This document shows positions 1 to 8,310 of a stretch of DNA of 44,468 nucleotides, piece after piece. The notes below the pieces were generated by a model. The model was not told the DNA's origin and searched no databases. It was given only the letters and a program-made list of their open reading frames with translations. Positions within the stretch are counted from its first letter, which is position 1. Every line of letters begins with the position of its first letter. The position numbers and the translations under genes were made by a program. This DNA comes from Piscinibacter caeni (lineage in GTDB: Bacteria; Pseudomonadota; Gammaproteobacteria; Burkholderiales; Burkholderiaceae_C). The stretch is from NCBI GenBank assembly GCA_003265685.1, contig QJOU01000081.1:1-44468 (forward strand), in the 5' to 3' direction.

Positions 1-19
1 TGACTCGGAAGACGGTTAC

Positions 20-2164
20 TCAGTCGGGCACGACGAGGGTCGCGCCGCGCGCCGTGATCGCATCGGCCGCGGCCGGCTCGATGGCGATCGGCGGCACGTT
101 GGCCGCGGTCAGCGCCGGCGCCGCGCCGGGCGTGCCGCCGCGCGCCGCGGTGCGCACCACCTGGCTGCCGGGCAGCGGGGCGCGCTCGGTCAGGTGGGCG
201 TACAGCGCGTCGAGCGCGCGGAACAGGTACAGGTGCACCGGCACATAGCGGCTGTCGTAGCCGGGCAGCACCGTCGGCAGGCCGACGAAGGCGTCGAAGT
301 GCTGCGCGTTCGCCACCTCGATGTAGCGCAGCTTGCTGTGGCGGCCCTCGACCTTGCGGTTCAGCGCCACGTACGGGCGCGACGAATGGTTCACCGGCAC
401 GAGCGCGTCGTCGCGCCCGTGCACGATGATGGCCGGCTTGCCGCGCAGGTCGCCGCTGCGATAGACCTCCGAGATGCCCTGGCGCAGCGCCTGCGCCTTC
501 GCGTCGCTGCCGGTCAGCAAGTTGCGCAGGCACAGCGCGCCGTCGAGGTTGGCGTCCGCGCGGGCCGTCGACGCCGAGACCGAGAACAGGTCGCGCACCG
601 GGCCGCCGACCGAGAGGTCGTTGATCACCTCGACCGGGGCCGAGCGCGGCACGCCGTTGCCGGTGCCGGCCAGCAGGGTCAGCGTCAGCGGCGCCAGGGC
701 GGCGGGCTTGAGCGTGGCGTCCACGCCGGCATAGCTGAAGCCGCACAGCGAATCGGCCACACCGGCGCGCGAGTAGGTATTGGCGTAGGTGATGCTGATC
801 GCCTGCGCCACCTCTAGCGCGGCCAGCGAGGTGTGCAGCTGCGCCGCCTCGGGCTCCCAGCCGTAGGCCTGCAGCTTGCCGAGCGCATCCTCGGCGAGCT
901 CGGCGGTGGTCGTGCCGGCGATCAGGCCCTTGTCCTTCAGCGACGCGCAGCGGTTGGCGGCGATCGCCGCGACCACCGGCGAGGACACCAGCGCGCGACC
1001 GGGCGCGCCGTCCAGCGACGGGGCCTGGCTGGCGCACAGGCCCATCAGGTTGGCCAGGGAGGTGTAGTCGAACAGCGGCCGGCCGGTCACCGGCTGCACC
1101 GTGGCGCCGCGCTTGACGACGACGTCCGCGTCCGGCGGCAGCTGGATCATCGGCTCGGAGACGGCCACGCCGTCGATCAGGCGCTCGCGGTCGAGCTCTG
1201 CGGCGGCGATCGCCGAGCCGCCGCCGTTGCTCAGGCTGGAGGCGATCACGACGGTGTTCTCGGGCCGGATCGTGCGCAGCTTGAGCCCGTTGCCGAGCGT
1301 GCGGCCGTAACGCTCGTTGAGCACGTAGTAGGCGAACTCGACCGCCTGCAGCGTGAAGCGGCCCCAGTCGCGCTCGGGGTTGCGCTGCGAGTGCGCGTGC
1401 TTGAACGCGAGCCGGTTTGGGCTGGCGGCGTTGAACTCGGCCAGCTGCTGCGCCGTCAGCGGCGCGCGGAACTGCGCCTGGTTGCCCGCGGCGGTGGCGC
1501 TGTCGCGCGTGCCGTCGATCAGCGGCACGGTGTCGTTCATCAGCTCGTGCGGCGCCGCGCCGGTGCCCTTGTCGGTATAGGCCACCGCGCAGCCGCGCTT
1601 GAGGCCCCACTCGCCGACGCTGATCGCACCGTACACGCCGCGCGATCCCGACGAGGTGGCGGTCACGATGCAGGCCTTGCGCGGGTCGAAGCTGGCCGGC
1701 ACCTGCACCATCAGGACCACGTTCTGCGGCGTGCCGCCGGCGCGCGCGCCGCGGCTGAAGGCGAGTACCTCGAGGCCGGCGACCTTGCCTTCCGAGCCGG
1801 TGACGTGGCCCTGCGCATCGACGTTCGGCCCGTAGAACGTGCCGTAGCCGCCGCCCGGCGTCATGTCGACGATCGCGCGGTAGTTGCTGTAGATCGCCAG
1901 GCGGCGGAGCTCCGCCGCGGTGGGCACGGCCGAGAAGGGCGGCGTGGCGCCGGCCAGGCCGCTCTTGCCGAGGCCGGCCGTCAGCAGGTCGTCGGTGACG
2001 CCGTCGTACTCGGTGCTGCGCAGCGGGCCGTTGATGAACTCGGGCAGGCGGTTGAACGGGCTGCGCGGGCCGAGGCCGCGGCCGGCGTCGTCGCCGTGCG
2101 CGCCGGCCGGCGCCGTGCCGAGCGCGAGGGCCGCCAGCGGCAGCAGCATCCAGGGTGTTCTCAT
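20..2164 (-). CDS. D-(-)-3-hydroxybutyrate oligomer hydrolase, exported
   Basis: A 714-residue protein matching the bacterial 3HB-oligomer hydrolase family in length and layout. It should cleave soluble 3-hydroxybutyrate oligomers released from PHB to monomers. Residues 1-22 look like a signal peptide ending at an AGA site, so it probably acts in the periplasm or outside the cell. The likely nucleophile is S312 in the motif SSLSNGGGSA, the family's lipase-box variant. Later segments IIVHGRDDALVP and ANAQHFDAF are candidates for the acid and histidine. The ATG is preceded by AGGAGA at good spacing. It lies 46 nt downstream of the PHB depolymerase on the same strand, so polymer and oligomer hydrolysis are probably co-transcribed. 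The family assignment is strong; the Asp/His assignment is inferred. Confidence 0.9.
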   Translation of the reverse strand: MRTPWMLLPLAALALGTAPAGAHGDDAGRGLGPRSPFNRLPEFINGPLRSTEYDGVTDDLLTAGLGKSGLAGATPPFSAVPTAAELRRLAIYSNYRAIVDMTPGGGYGTFYGPNVDAQGHVTGSEGKVAGLEVLAFSRGARAGGTPQNVVLMVQVPASFDPRKACIVTATSSGSRGVYGAISVGEWGLKRGCAVAYTDKGTGAAPHELMNDTVPLIDGTRDSATAAGNQAQFRAPLTAQQLAEFNAASPNRLAFKHAHSQRNPERDWGRFTLQAVEFAYYVLNERYGRTLGNGLKLRTIRPENTVVIASSLSNGGGSAIAAAELDRERLIDGVAVSEPMIQLPPDADVVVKRGATVQPVTGRPLFDYTSLANLMGLCASQAPSLDGAPGRALVSSPVVAAIAANRCASLKDKGLIAGTTTAELAEDALGKLQAYGWEPEAAQLHTSLAALEVAQAISITYANTYSRAGVADSLCGFSYAGVDATLKPAALAPLTLTLLAGTGNGVPRSAPVEVINDLSVGGPVRDLFSVSASTARADANLDGALCLRNLLTGSDAKAQALRQGISEVYRSGDLRGKPAIIVHGRDDALVPVNHSSRPYVALNRKVEGRHSKLRYIEVANAQHFDAFVGLPTVLPGYDSRYVPVHLYLFRALDALYAHLTERAPLPGSQVVRTAARGGTPGAAPALTAANVPPIAIEPAAADAITARGATLVVPD

Positions 2165-2210
2165 CGTCGTTCTCCTCTCTGGGGTCGTCGTGGGGAAGGG
2201 ATGCAGGGGA

Positions 2211-3698
2211 TCAGGGGCAGGTGCCGATCACGTAGTAGTTGGCGCCGGTCTGCTTCAGCGTGGTGGTGACGAACACGTTCCACAGGCCCATCGCCTGGTC
2301 GGAGCCGTTGGCATAGGCCAGGCCCAGGCGCTGCGTGGCGCGGCCGGCGGTCGTGTGGGCGTAGTTCGAGGCGGTGAAGCAGGCTGCCGCGCTGCCGGTG
2401 GTCGAGCCGCTGGCCGGGGCCGAGGGCGCGCTCTCGGCGCCGCCGGCGTCGAGGGCGGTGACGGTCCACGAATAGGTCGTGCCGGGGGCCAGCCCGGTGT
2501 CGGTGAAGCTCGTGCCGGCGATGGGCGTCGCGTTGGCCTTGCCGCCGTTGCGGTAGACGTTGTAGCCGCTCGCGCCGTTCACCGCGCCCCAGGCGATCAC
2601 CATGCTGCTCGCGGTCGCGCCCGAGGCGGCCACGCCGGTGGGCGCGGGCAGCGTCGCGCCGCCACCGGTGGTGCCACCCGAGGCGAGCCGGTCCACCATC
2701 GCCTTGATCGCCGCCACCTGCGTGCCGCCGCGCTGCGCGAAGCTGCTGCCGTACCAGCCGATCCAGTCCCAGCAGCCGTTCGGGTTGGGCAGCGAGCCGC
2801 TCGCGGCGGTGCTGCGGCGGGTGTTGTCCACGCGGGTCTGCGGGAACAGCACGACGATGCGGTTGGTGTCGGCCCAGCGCGTGTAGCCGGTGTTGACGAG
2901 GAAGCGGTCGCCGATGCTCGCCTGGTTCTGCTGGCAACCGTGCAGCGCCACGTGCAGCCGGCAGCTCGCGCCGGCCGCGCAGTCGGCCGGCACGTAGACC
3001 CAGCCGGTGCTCGCCATGCCCGGGTTGCTCGTGAAGGCAGCCTGGTCGAACTCGAGGTAGCGCGAGGCGGGCGGCGCGTCGTTGCGCGGGTTCAGCGCGC
3101 CGTAGAACATCGACAGCACGGCCTTCGCGCCGTCGTAGCCGCAGTTGGCGATGTAGGGCGAGCTCGCGCTGTTGCAGGCGTTGTTGCCGGTGCCGGCGAA
3201 GTCGGTCGGGAACACGTGCGCGGTGGCGTCGCGTCGCACCAGCTGCAGGTTCGCGCCCGTCACGCCGTTGGCCTGGTACTGCGACTGCAGCGCGAGCACC
3301 GGGTTGGGGCCGACCGTGGTGTCGCCGTTGCCGACGAACAGGAACACCTTCTGCGCCGCGATGTTCGACTTCGCGTCGATGCTGCTGCCGCTCCAGCGGT
3401 CGATGTCGGCCTGCATCGTCGCGAGCCTCGTGGACGAGATGCTCGCGTTGTACATGCAGCCCGTGTAGTTGGCGTGACCGGCACACATGTACGGCCCGGC
3501 CGCGAACACGCCCACGCCCCTGAAGGTGGCCGAATGCGCGATGCCGAGCTGGTTGGCCATGAAGCCACCGGAAGACAAGCCCGAGACGGTGATGGCCGCG
3601 CGGTCGATGTTCAGCGCGGGCAGCGCCTGCGCCGCACGGGCCGCCGGCACGACCAGGGCCGCGGCGAGCGCGGCCGTCAGCAGCGGATCACGTGTCAT
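2211..3698 (-). CDS. phaZ: Extracellular poly(3-hydroxybutyrate) depolymerase, type-2 catalytic order
   Basis: A 495-residue secreted PHB depolymerase. Signal peptide residues 1-22 (ends ARA). The lipase box GLSSGGF lies near the N-terminus with nucleophile S42. D126 (GNGDTT) and H161 (ATAHVF) complete the triad, and H253 (ALHGCQQN) fits the oxyanion histidine. Nucleophile first and oxyanion His last is the circularly permuted type-2 arrangement. A fibronectin-III linker follows at about 349-435, then a C-terminal substrate-binding domain at about 438-495 (CFTASNYAH to YYVIGTCP). The frame is open upstream to 3770, but I chose the ATG at 3698 because GGGAG precedes it and it begins the signal peptide. 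It hydrolyses extracellular PHB, and its oligomer products suit the hydrolase downstream. Confidence 0.93.
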   Translation of the reverse strand: MTRDPLLTAALAAALVVPAARAAQALPALNIDRAAITVSGLSSGGFMANQLGIAHSATFRGVGVFAAGPYMCAGHANYTGCMYNASISSTRLATMQADIDRWSGSSIDAKSNIAAQKVFLFVGNGDTTVGPNPVLALQSQYQANGVTGANLQLVRRDATAHVFPTDFAGTGNNACNSASSPYIANCGYDGAKAVLSMFYGALNPRNDAPPASRYLEFDQAAFTSNPGMASTGWVYVPADCAAGASCRLHVALHGCQQNQASIGDRFLVNTGYTRWADTNRIVVLFPQTRVDNTRRSTAASGSLPNPNGCWDWIGWYGSSFAQRGGTQVAAIKAMVDRLASGGTTGGGATLPAPTGVAASGATASSMVIAWGAVNGASGYNVYRNGGKANATPIAGTSFTDTGLAPGTTYSWTVTALDAGGAESAPSAPASGSTTGSAAACFTASNYAHTTAGRATQRLGLAYANGSDQAMGLWNVFVTTTLKQTGANYYVIGTCP

Positions 3699-3890
3699 GG
3701 CATCTCCCGGGGGTCGCTCGCGCGCAGGCCGCCATGTTCGTGAAGCGTGCGCCCCGCCCATTCGGCACAAACCCTAGCCGCGCGCCGGCATCCCTAGTCC
3801 GCAGGCTCCCCGAGGGGGTCCCGCTAGGGAACGCCCGCGGCGCGCCGATGCCTATCGTTGCATCCATCGAACGACACGCGGACCTGCACG
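3699..3890. promoter_or_regulatory. Divergent intergenic region with three CCCTAG-type hexamers
   Basis: This 192-nt gap separates the divergent PHB depolymerase and a small exported protein. CCCTAG occurs at 3772-3777 and 3792-3797, exactly 20 bp apart, and its reverse complement CTAGGG at 3824-3829. Such phased rare hexamers in GC-rich DNA look like regulator half-sites. No clear -35/-10 pair was found. Confidence 0.4.
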
Positions 3891-4574
3891 ATGAAGCCGA
3901 TGGCCTTGTTGATCTCCCACACGACGCTGTTCGCCGCAGCCGTGGCGCTGGGCTGGGGCGTGCGGGGTGAAGCACCGGTGGCCTCCGCCGCCACGGCACC
4001 GACCCGCACCGCACCCGCGCCGTCCACGCAGGTCGGCCCGTTGATCGCGATCAGCGACGACGGCCGCGCCACGCTGCGTGTCGAGCAGCAGCCGCTGGAC
4101 TGGGTGCTCGAGGAGATCGAGCGGCAGAGCGGGCGCCGCATCGACAAGCCGGTGCACGCGGCAGCCGCGGCGACGCCGGCAGCGTCCGGCGAGACGCCGA
4201 CCGACACCTGCGCGGTCAGCCACGAGCCAGCGCGTGTCGCCGATCCGGGCCGGCTGCTGCAGGCCATCGAGAACGGCAGCGAGTCGGACCGCTACGAGGG
4301 CCTGCAGCTGGTGCGTGCCGAGGGCATCCCGGTGGCGCCCACGCTGCTGCGCTCGCTGTACGAGACCGACGCCAGCGAGCGCGTGCGGCTCGCCGCGTTC
4401 GAAGCCTGGCTCGAGTCGCAGTCGGACCGGCCCGAGCAGCTGCGGCCCGCGCTCGAGGCCGCGCTGAACCAGTCCGGCAGCGCGGTGCCGGCCGAGGCGC
4501 GCCGCCGCCTCGACGAGCTGCGGCAGATCGAGCTGGTCGATCCCGCCGACCCGCAAGCGCACCCGAGCCCGTGA
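3891..4574 (+). CDS. Exported protein with STN-like segment and helical repeats, function unknown
   Basis: A 227-residue protein counted from the ATG at 3891. The frame opens at 3858, but the later Met starts a hydrophobic export signal (residues 1-22). Residues around 50-75 (VEQQPLDWVLEEIERQSGRR) resemble the short STN-type module found in secretin and TonB-receptor N-termini, where an amphipathic helix follows a small beta segment. The C-terminal half (about 120-215) is all-helical and charged, with Leu/Ala spacing suggestive of HEAT-like repeats. No catalytic motif is visible. It is divergent from the PHB depolymerase and followed after 141 nt by another exported protein. A periplasmic location is likely. 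I do not recognise the family beyond this. Confidence 0.6.
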   Translation: MKPMALLISHTTLFAAAVALGWGVRGEAPVASAATAPTRTAPAPSTQVGPLIAISDDGRATLRVEQQPLDWVLEEIERQSGRRIDKPVHAAAAATPAASGETPTDTCAVSHEPARVADPGRLLQAIENGSESDRYEGLQLVRAEGIPVAPTLLRSLYETDASERVRLAAFEAWLESQSDRPEQLRPALEAALNQSGSAVPAEARRRLDELRQIELVDPADPQAHPSP

Positions 4575-4715
4575 TGGGCCGCTGAGTTCCCGCCCGCCGT
4601 GCACGGCACCGCCGGAAAGCTCCGGGGTGGCGTTGCGGCGTGGCCCGCCATCGCCGACGTCCGCCGGGGCAGGACGCTGGACGACCCCTCGACCGCCCCG
4701 TTCCAGGAATCCATC

Positions 4716-5216
4716 ATGAACGTCAAGAGCTTCTTCCGCCGTACCGCCGTCATCGCCGCCCTCGGACTGGCCGGCGCCGCCCAGGCCCACGTGATCGCAT
4801 CGAACACCGCGGTGGGCAACTTCCTGTACGGCCCGGGCGCCGCGGTGGTCGTGCCCGGCATGACCTCGGCCCTGTTCGCCAACCCGGCCGGCGCGCGCTT
4901 CTACGTGCACTTCGCGGCCGAATGCGCGGTCAACGCGCCGGCGGGCAACACCACCGCCTGGGCCGACGTGGACATCGTCGTGCTCAACGTCGCCGGCGCC
5001 GTGGTGCAGACGCTGCCGCCCACCGTGGGCAACCTCGGTGCGCTGTGCTCGTCCGACAGCAGCGCGGGCCTGAGCGGCTGGGCCTCCAACGCGGTGATCG
5101 CCATCGGCGGCCCCGGCCTGCCGGCCGGCAACTACCGCGTGCAGGTGCGTGCGCGCCTGAACAACGGCGCCACCGGCGGCTCGATCGGCGAGCGCACGCT
5201 GCTGGTGACGCGCTGA
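4716..5216 (+). CDS. Small secreted protein, function unknown
   Basis: A 166-residue protein starting at the ATG at 4716. AGGA precedes it at suitable spacing, and residues 1-23 form a textbook signal peptide ending AAQAH. The mature part is rich in Ala, Gly, Val and Asn and predicted to be beta-rich. It contains two cysteines (in AECAV and ALCSS) that could form a disulfide. I see no enzyme motif or lipobox. The composition suggests a small extracellular or periplasmic beta-sandwich. The open frame extends upstream to 4599, but that part lacks coding character. The gene converges on the lytic transglycosylase with only 18 nt between stops. Confidence 0.65.
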   Translation: MNVKSFFRRTAVIAALGLAGAAQAHVIASNTAVGNFLYGPGAAVVVPGMTSALFANPAGARFYVHFAAECAVNAPAGNTTAWADVDIVVLNVAGAVVQTLPPTVGNLGALCSSDSSAGLSGWASNAVIAIGGPGLPAGNYRVQVRARLNNGATGGSIGERTLLVTR

Positions 5217-5234
5217 GCGCCGCGGCCGCTGCCG

Positions 5235-6146
5235 TCAGCGCAGCTGCGGCAGCGGCGCGGCATCGGTCAGCGCGCGGTCGAACGGGTGCAGCGCCTGGCC
5301 GAAGCCGGCCAGGATGCGACGCACGTAGGCGCGCGTCTCGGCATAGGGCGGCACGCCGCGGTAGCGGTTGACCGTGCCTTCGCCGGCGTTGTACGCCGCG
5401 GCGACGAGGATCACGTCGCCGCGGTAGTACGACATCAGCCAGCGCAGGTAGGCCATGCCGCCGCGCACGTTCTGCTCCGGGTCGTAGGGCTTGCGCACGT
5501 TGAAGCGCGCGGCCGTGTCCGGGATCAGCTGCATCAGGCCCTTGGCATTCTTGGGCGAGAGCGCGACCACGTCGAAGTTCGACTCGGCCTGGATGAAGGC
5601 CAGCACCAGTTGCGGCGACAGGCCGTACTGCGGCGCCAGGCGCTTGACCAGGCGCGCGATGTCCGGCGGCGCGGCGATCGCCGGGGCGGCTGCCGCCGCG
5701 GCCGGCGGCGCGGCCCGGTTCGGCAGCGCGGCGCTGCGGGCCGGTTCGGGCTCGCGCATGCAATCCGGCGTGTAGGTCGGCGGGCCGCCGACGCGGTCGA
5801 GCATCAGCACGGCCTGCTCGAGGCCCTGCTCCGCCGCGGCGTGGAAGAAGTAGGCCGCGGTCGAATCGCTGCGCTCGACGCCGCGTCCGTTGGCGTACAT
5901 CCAGCCCAGGCTGAACTGCGATTCGGCATCGCCCAGCCGGGCGGCCTGGCAGTACAGCCGGGCGGCCCGTTCGGGGTCGCGCTCGACCCCCTCGCCGTTC
6001 TCCAGCGCCTGCGCCTCGCTGCGCAGCAGCATGCGGTGCAGCCGTTCGGCGTCGGATTCCACCGGCCCGACGGCCGCCAGCGCGCCGCTGCCGGACAGCA
6101 GCAGCACGGCAGCCAGGGCGCGGCGGGCAAGAAAGGTGGTGAGCAC
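5235..6146 (-). CDS. Lytic transglycosylase with Sel1-type repeats
   Basis: A 303-residue exported protein counted from the GTG at 6146. The frame is open to 6251, but the GTG begins a hydrophobic signal sequence ending in GALAA. Residues about 35-110 carry Sel1/TPR-like helical repeats (SQFSLGWMYANGRGV). The C-terminal half is an SLT (goose-lysozyme-like) domain with the expected catalytic E188 in IQAESNFD, followed by KGLMQLIP and the AYNAGEG motif. It should cleave the murein glycan backbone to form 1,6-anhydro ends in the periplasm. Sel1 repeats probably mediate protein contacts. It is divergent from the GntR gene, with 151 nt between them. The start codon is the main uncertainty. Confidence 0.88.
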   Translation of the reverse strand: MLTTFLARRALAAVLLLSGSGALAAVGPVESDAERLHRMLLRSEAQALENGEGVERDPERAARLYCQAARLGDAESQFSLGWMYANGRGVERSDSTAAYFFHAAAEQGLEQAVLMLDRVGGPPTYTPDCMREPEPARSAALPNRAAPPAAAAAAPAIAAPPDIARLVKRLAPQYGLSPQLVLAFIQAESNFDVVALSPKNAKGLMQLIPDTAARFNVRKPYDPEQNVRGGMAYLRWLMSYYRGDVILVAAAYNAGEGTVNRYRGVPPYAETRAYVRRILAGFGQALHPFDRALTDAAPLPQLR

Positions 6147-6262
6147 GCTCGGTTCGGAAGCGGAAGGGCAACGGCCGCCACTGTAGCGAAGCCGGCTTCG
6201 ATCGGCCCGCCTGGCCCCGCAGATCGGCGCCGCGGGCCAAGACCCTGCCACTTGCTGGGTCG

Positions 6263-6290
6263 TTGTAATTATGAATTAGTAATGCTAGCC
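6263..6290 (+). promoter_or_regulatory. AT-rich dyad upstream of the malonate operon, candidate GntR operator
   Basis: A short AT-rich island ends 8 nt before the GntR start codon. ATTA at 6268-6271 and TAAT at 6280-6283 flank a near-symmetric centre (12 of 16 positions match across the dyad by eye). FCD-type GntR repressors commonly bind such dyads at their own promoters. The operator role is inferred. Confidence 0.45.
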
Positions 6291-6297
6291 TGCGGCC

Positions 6298-6987
6298 ATG
6301 GTCGATCCCACCCCGCTGCGCCCGGCCTCGCTGCACGAGGAAGTGGCCACCCGGCTGCGCCAGATGATCTTCGACCGCGTGCTCGCACCCGGCCAGTGGA
6401 TCGACGAGCTCGCGCTGGCCGGCGACTGGCAGATCAGCCGCACCCCGCTGCGCGAGGCGCTCAAGGTGCTGGCCGCCGAGGGCCTGGTGACGCCGGTGCC
6501 GCGCCAGGGCTGCAAGGTGGCCGAGATGTCCGAGGAGGACGCCGACGAGCTGCTGCCGGTGATGGCCCTGCTCGAGGGCCGCTGCGCCTACGAGGCGGTG
6601 CGCAAGGCGAGCGACGCCGACATCCGGCGCCTGAAGCAGCTGCACGACCGGCTCGAGAAACATGCCGCCGCGCACGACATCGACGGCTACTACCGCGCCA
6701 ACCACGAGTTCCACAGCACGGTGCAGGCGCTGGCGCGCAACCGCTGGCTCGACCGCGCCACCGGCGACCTGCGCCGCTTCGTGCGCCTGCTGCGCGGCCG
6801 GCAGCTGAACTGGCCCGGCCGCATCGAGGCCTCGATCAACGAACACCGCGTGCTGATCGACGCCATCGTGCAGCGCGACGCCGCACGCGCCGAGCGCGTG
6901 ATGCACGACCACCTGATGGCCCAGCTCGCCGCGCTGAAGGCGCTGCGTGCCGCCGAGAAGTCCCAAGGAGCACCGCATGCTGGATGA
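6298..6987 (+). CDS. GntR-family regulator, FCD subfamily, of the malonate operon
   Basis: A 229-residue GntR/FadR-type regulator. The winged-helix domain spans about 8-75 (ATRLRQMIFDRVLAPGQ; SRTPLREALKVLAAEGL). The all-helical FCD effector domain spans about 85-215, with conserved metal/ligand positions in NHEFH and EHRVLIDAI. It heads a co-directional run of malonate genes, and its 3' end overlaps the decarboxylase start by 11 nt, so the two are translationally coupled. By family precedent it is probably a local repressor released by malonate or a CoA ester. That role fits the MatR type of malonate regulators but is inferred from context. Confidence 0.88.
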   Translation: MVDPTPLRPASLHEEVATRLRQMIFDRVLAPGQWIDELALAGDWQISRTPLREALKVLAAEGLVTPVPRQGCKVAEMSEEDADELLPVMALLEGRCAYEAVRKASDADIRRLKQLHDRLEKHAAAHDIDGYYRANHEFHSTVQALARNRWLDRATGDLRRFVRLLRGRQLNWPGRIEASINEHRVLIDAIVQRDAARAERVMHDHLMAQLAALKALRAAEKSQGAPHAG

Positions 6988-8275
6988 ACTGCGCAGCGCC
7001 GCGCGCAAGGTGAACGGCGCGCGCCACCTGCGCACGCTGATGATCGACTGCCGCCGCCTGCTCTCCGAGCGCGGCGAGGCGAACAGCGTGGCGATCGCGC
7101 GCGACGTCGTGGCCCGCTTCAAGGCGCTGCCGGACGACCAGCAGGCGACCTTCTTCGAGCGCCTGTCGCGCGACTTCAGCCCCGACCCGCAGGCCGTGCT
7201 GGCCAGCGCGCAGGCCTATGCCAAGGAGCCCAGCGCCGCCAACCTCGAACGCCTGACGCGCGAGGCCGAGCCGCCGCGCCAGGAACTGCTGCGCCGGATC
7301 AACCGCTCGCCCGGCGGCACGTCGAGCATCGTCGCGATGCGCCGCTCGCTGCTGCAGCGCGTCTCGAAGGAACCCGAGCTGAAGGCCGTCGAGGCCGACT
7401 TCCTGCACCTGCTGTCGAGCTGGTTCAACCCCGGCTTCCTGCAGCTGCGCCGGGTCGACTGGAACTCGCCGGCGCAGCTGCTCGAGCAGATCATCCACCA
7501 CGAGGCGGTGCACGAGATCGACGGCTGGGCCGACCTGCGCCGCCGCCTGCAGCCGGACCGGCGCTGCTTCGCCTTCTTCCACCCGCAGCTGCCCGACGAG
7601 CCGCTCATCTTCGTCGAGGTGGCGCTGCTGCCGGAGATGCCGGCGGCCATCGCGCCGCTGATCGACAAGGCGAGCGAGCCGCTGGTGCCGAGCCAGTTCA
7701 AGGTGGCCGCGTTCTACTCGATCAGCAACTGCCAGCCGGGGCTCAAGGGCGTGTCGCTCGGCAACTTCCTGATCAAGCGCGTGGCCGAGGAACTCAAGCG
7801 CGAGCTGCCGCAGCTCAAGACCTTCTGCACACTCTCGCCGATCCCCGGCTTCGCGCGCTGGCTGCGTGCCGGCGCGGCCATCGAGGGCCTGGCCAGGCCG
7901 CGCGCCGAGCGGCTGCAGCAGGCCCGCACCGAGCTGCTGGCCGCCTGCGGCGGCGAGCTCGACAAGCTGGCCAGCGCGGCCGCGCTTCGCGCCCTGCCCG
8001 AGCCGGGGCAGCAGGCGCTGCTGCGCCTGGGCGCGTTCTACCTCGGCCTGCACGCGGCGCAGGCGGACGGCGACCCGGTGGCGCGTTTCCACCTCGACAA
8101 CGGCGCCCGGCTCGAGCGCCTGAATGCGCTGGGCGACCTCTCCGGCAAGGGCGTGCGCCAGTCCTTCGGCCTGATGGTCAACTACCTGTACGACCTGGCG
8201 CGGGTCGAACTGCACCACGAGAAGTTCGTCAACGCGGAAGTGGCACAGTCACGCCTCGTCGCTTCGCTGCTCTGA
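6977..8275 (+). CDS. matA: Malonyl-CoA decarboxylase
   Basis: A 432-residue malonyl-CoA decarboxylase (MLYCD/MatA family) converting malonyl-CoA to acetyl-CoA and CO2 in the cytoplasm. The N-terminal half is helical. The C-terminal catalytic half shows hallmark family motifs: LTRE..PPRQELLRRIN, FYSISNCQPGLKGVSLGNFLIK, TLSPIPGFARWL and, near the C-terminus, VELHHEKFVN with the expected catalytic His. The ATG at 6977 is preceded by AGGAG inside the GntR gene. I preferred it to the upstream in-frame start at 6947. Together with MatB, three genes downstream, it forms a complete malonate to acetyl-CoA route. Confidence 0.94.
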   Translation: MLDELRSAARKVNGARHLRTLMIDCRRLLSERGEANSVAIARDVVARFKALPDDQQATFFERLSRDFSPDPQAVLASAQAYAKEPSAANLERLTREAEPPRQELLRRINRSPGGTSSIVAMRRSLLQRVSKEPELKAVEADFLHLLSSWFNPGFLQLRRVDWNSPAQLLEQIIHHEAVHEIDGWADLRRRLQPDRRCFAFFHPQLPDEPLIFVEVALLPEMPAAIAPLIDKASEPLVPSQFKVAAFYSISNCQPGLKGVSLGNFLIKRVAEELKRELPQLKTFCTLSPIPGFARWLRAGAAIEGLARPRAERLQQARTELLAACGGELDKLASAAALRALPEPGQQALLRLGAFYLGLHAAQADGDPVARFHLDNGARLERLNALGDLSGKGVRQSFGLMVNYLYDLARVELHHEKFVNAEVAQSRLVASLL

Positions 8276-8310
8276 TCCGAACCACCACACACACCACGGA
8301 GACCTGTTCG

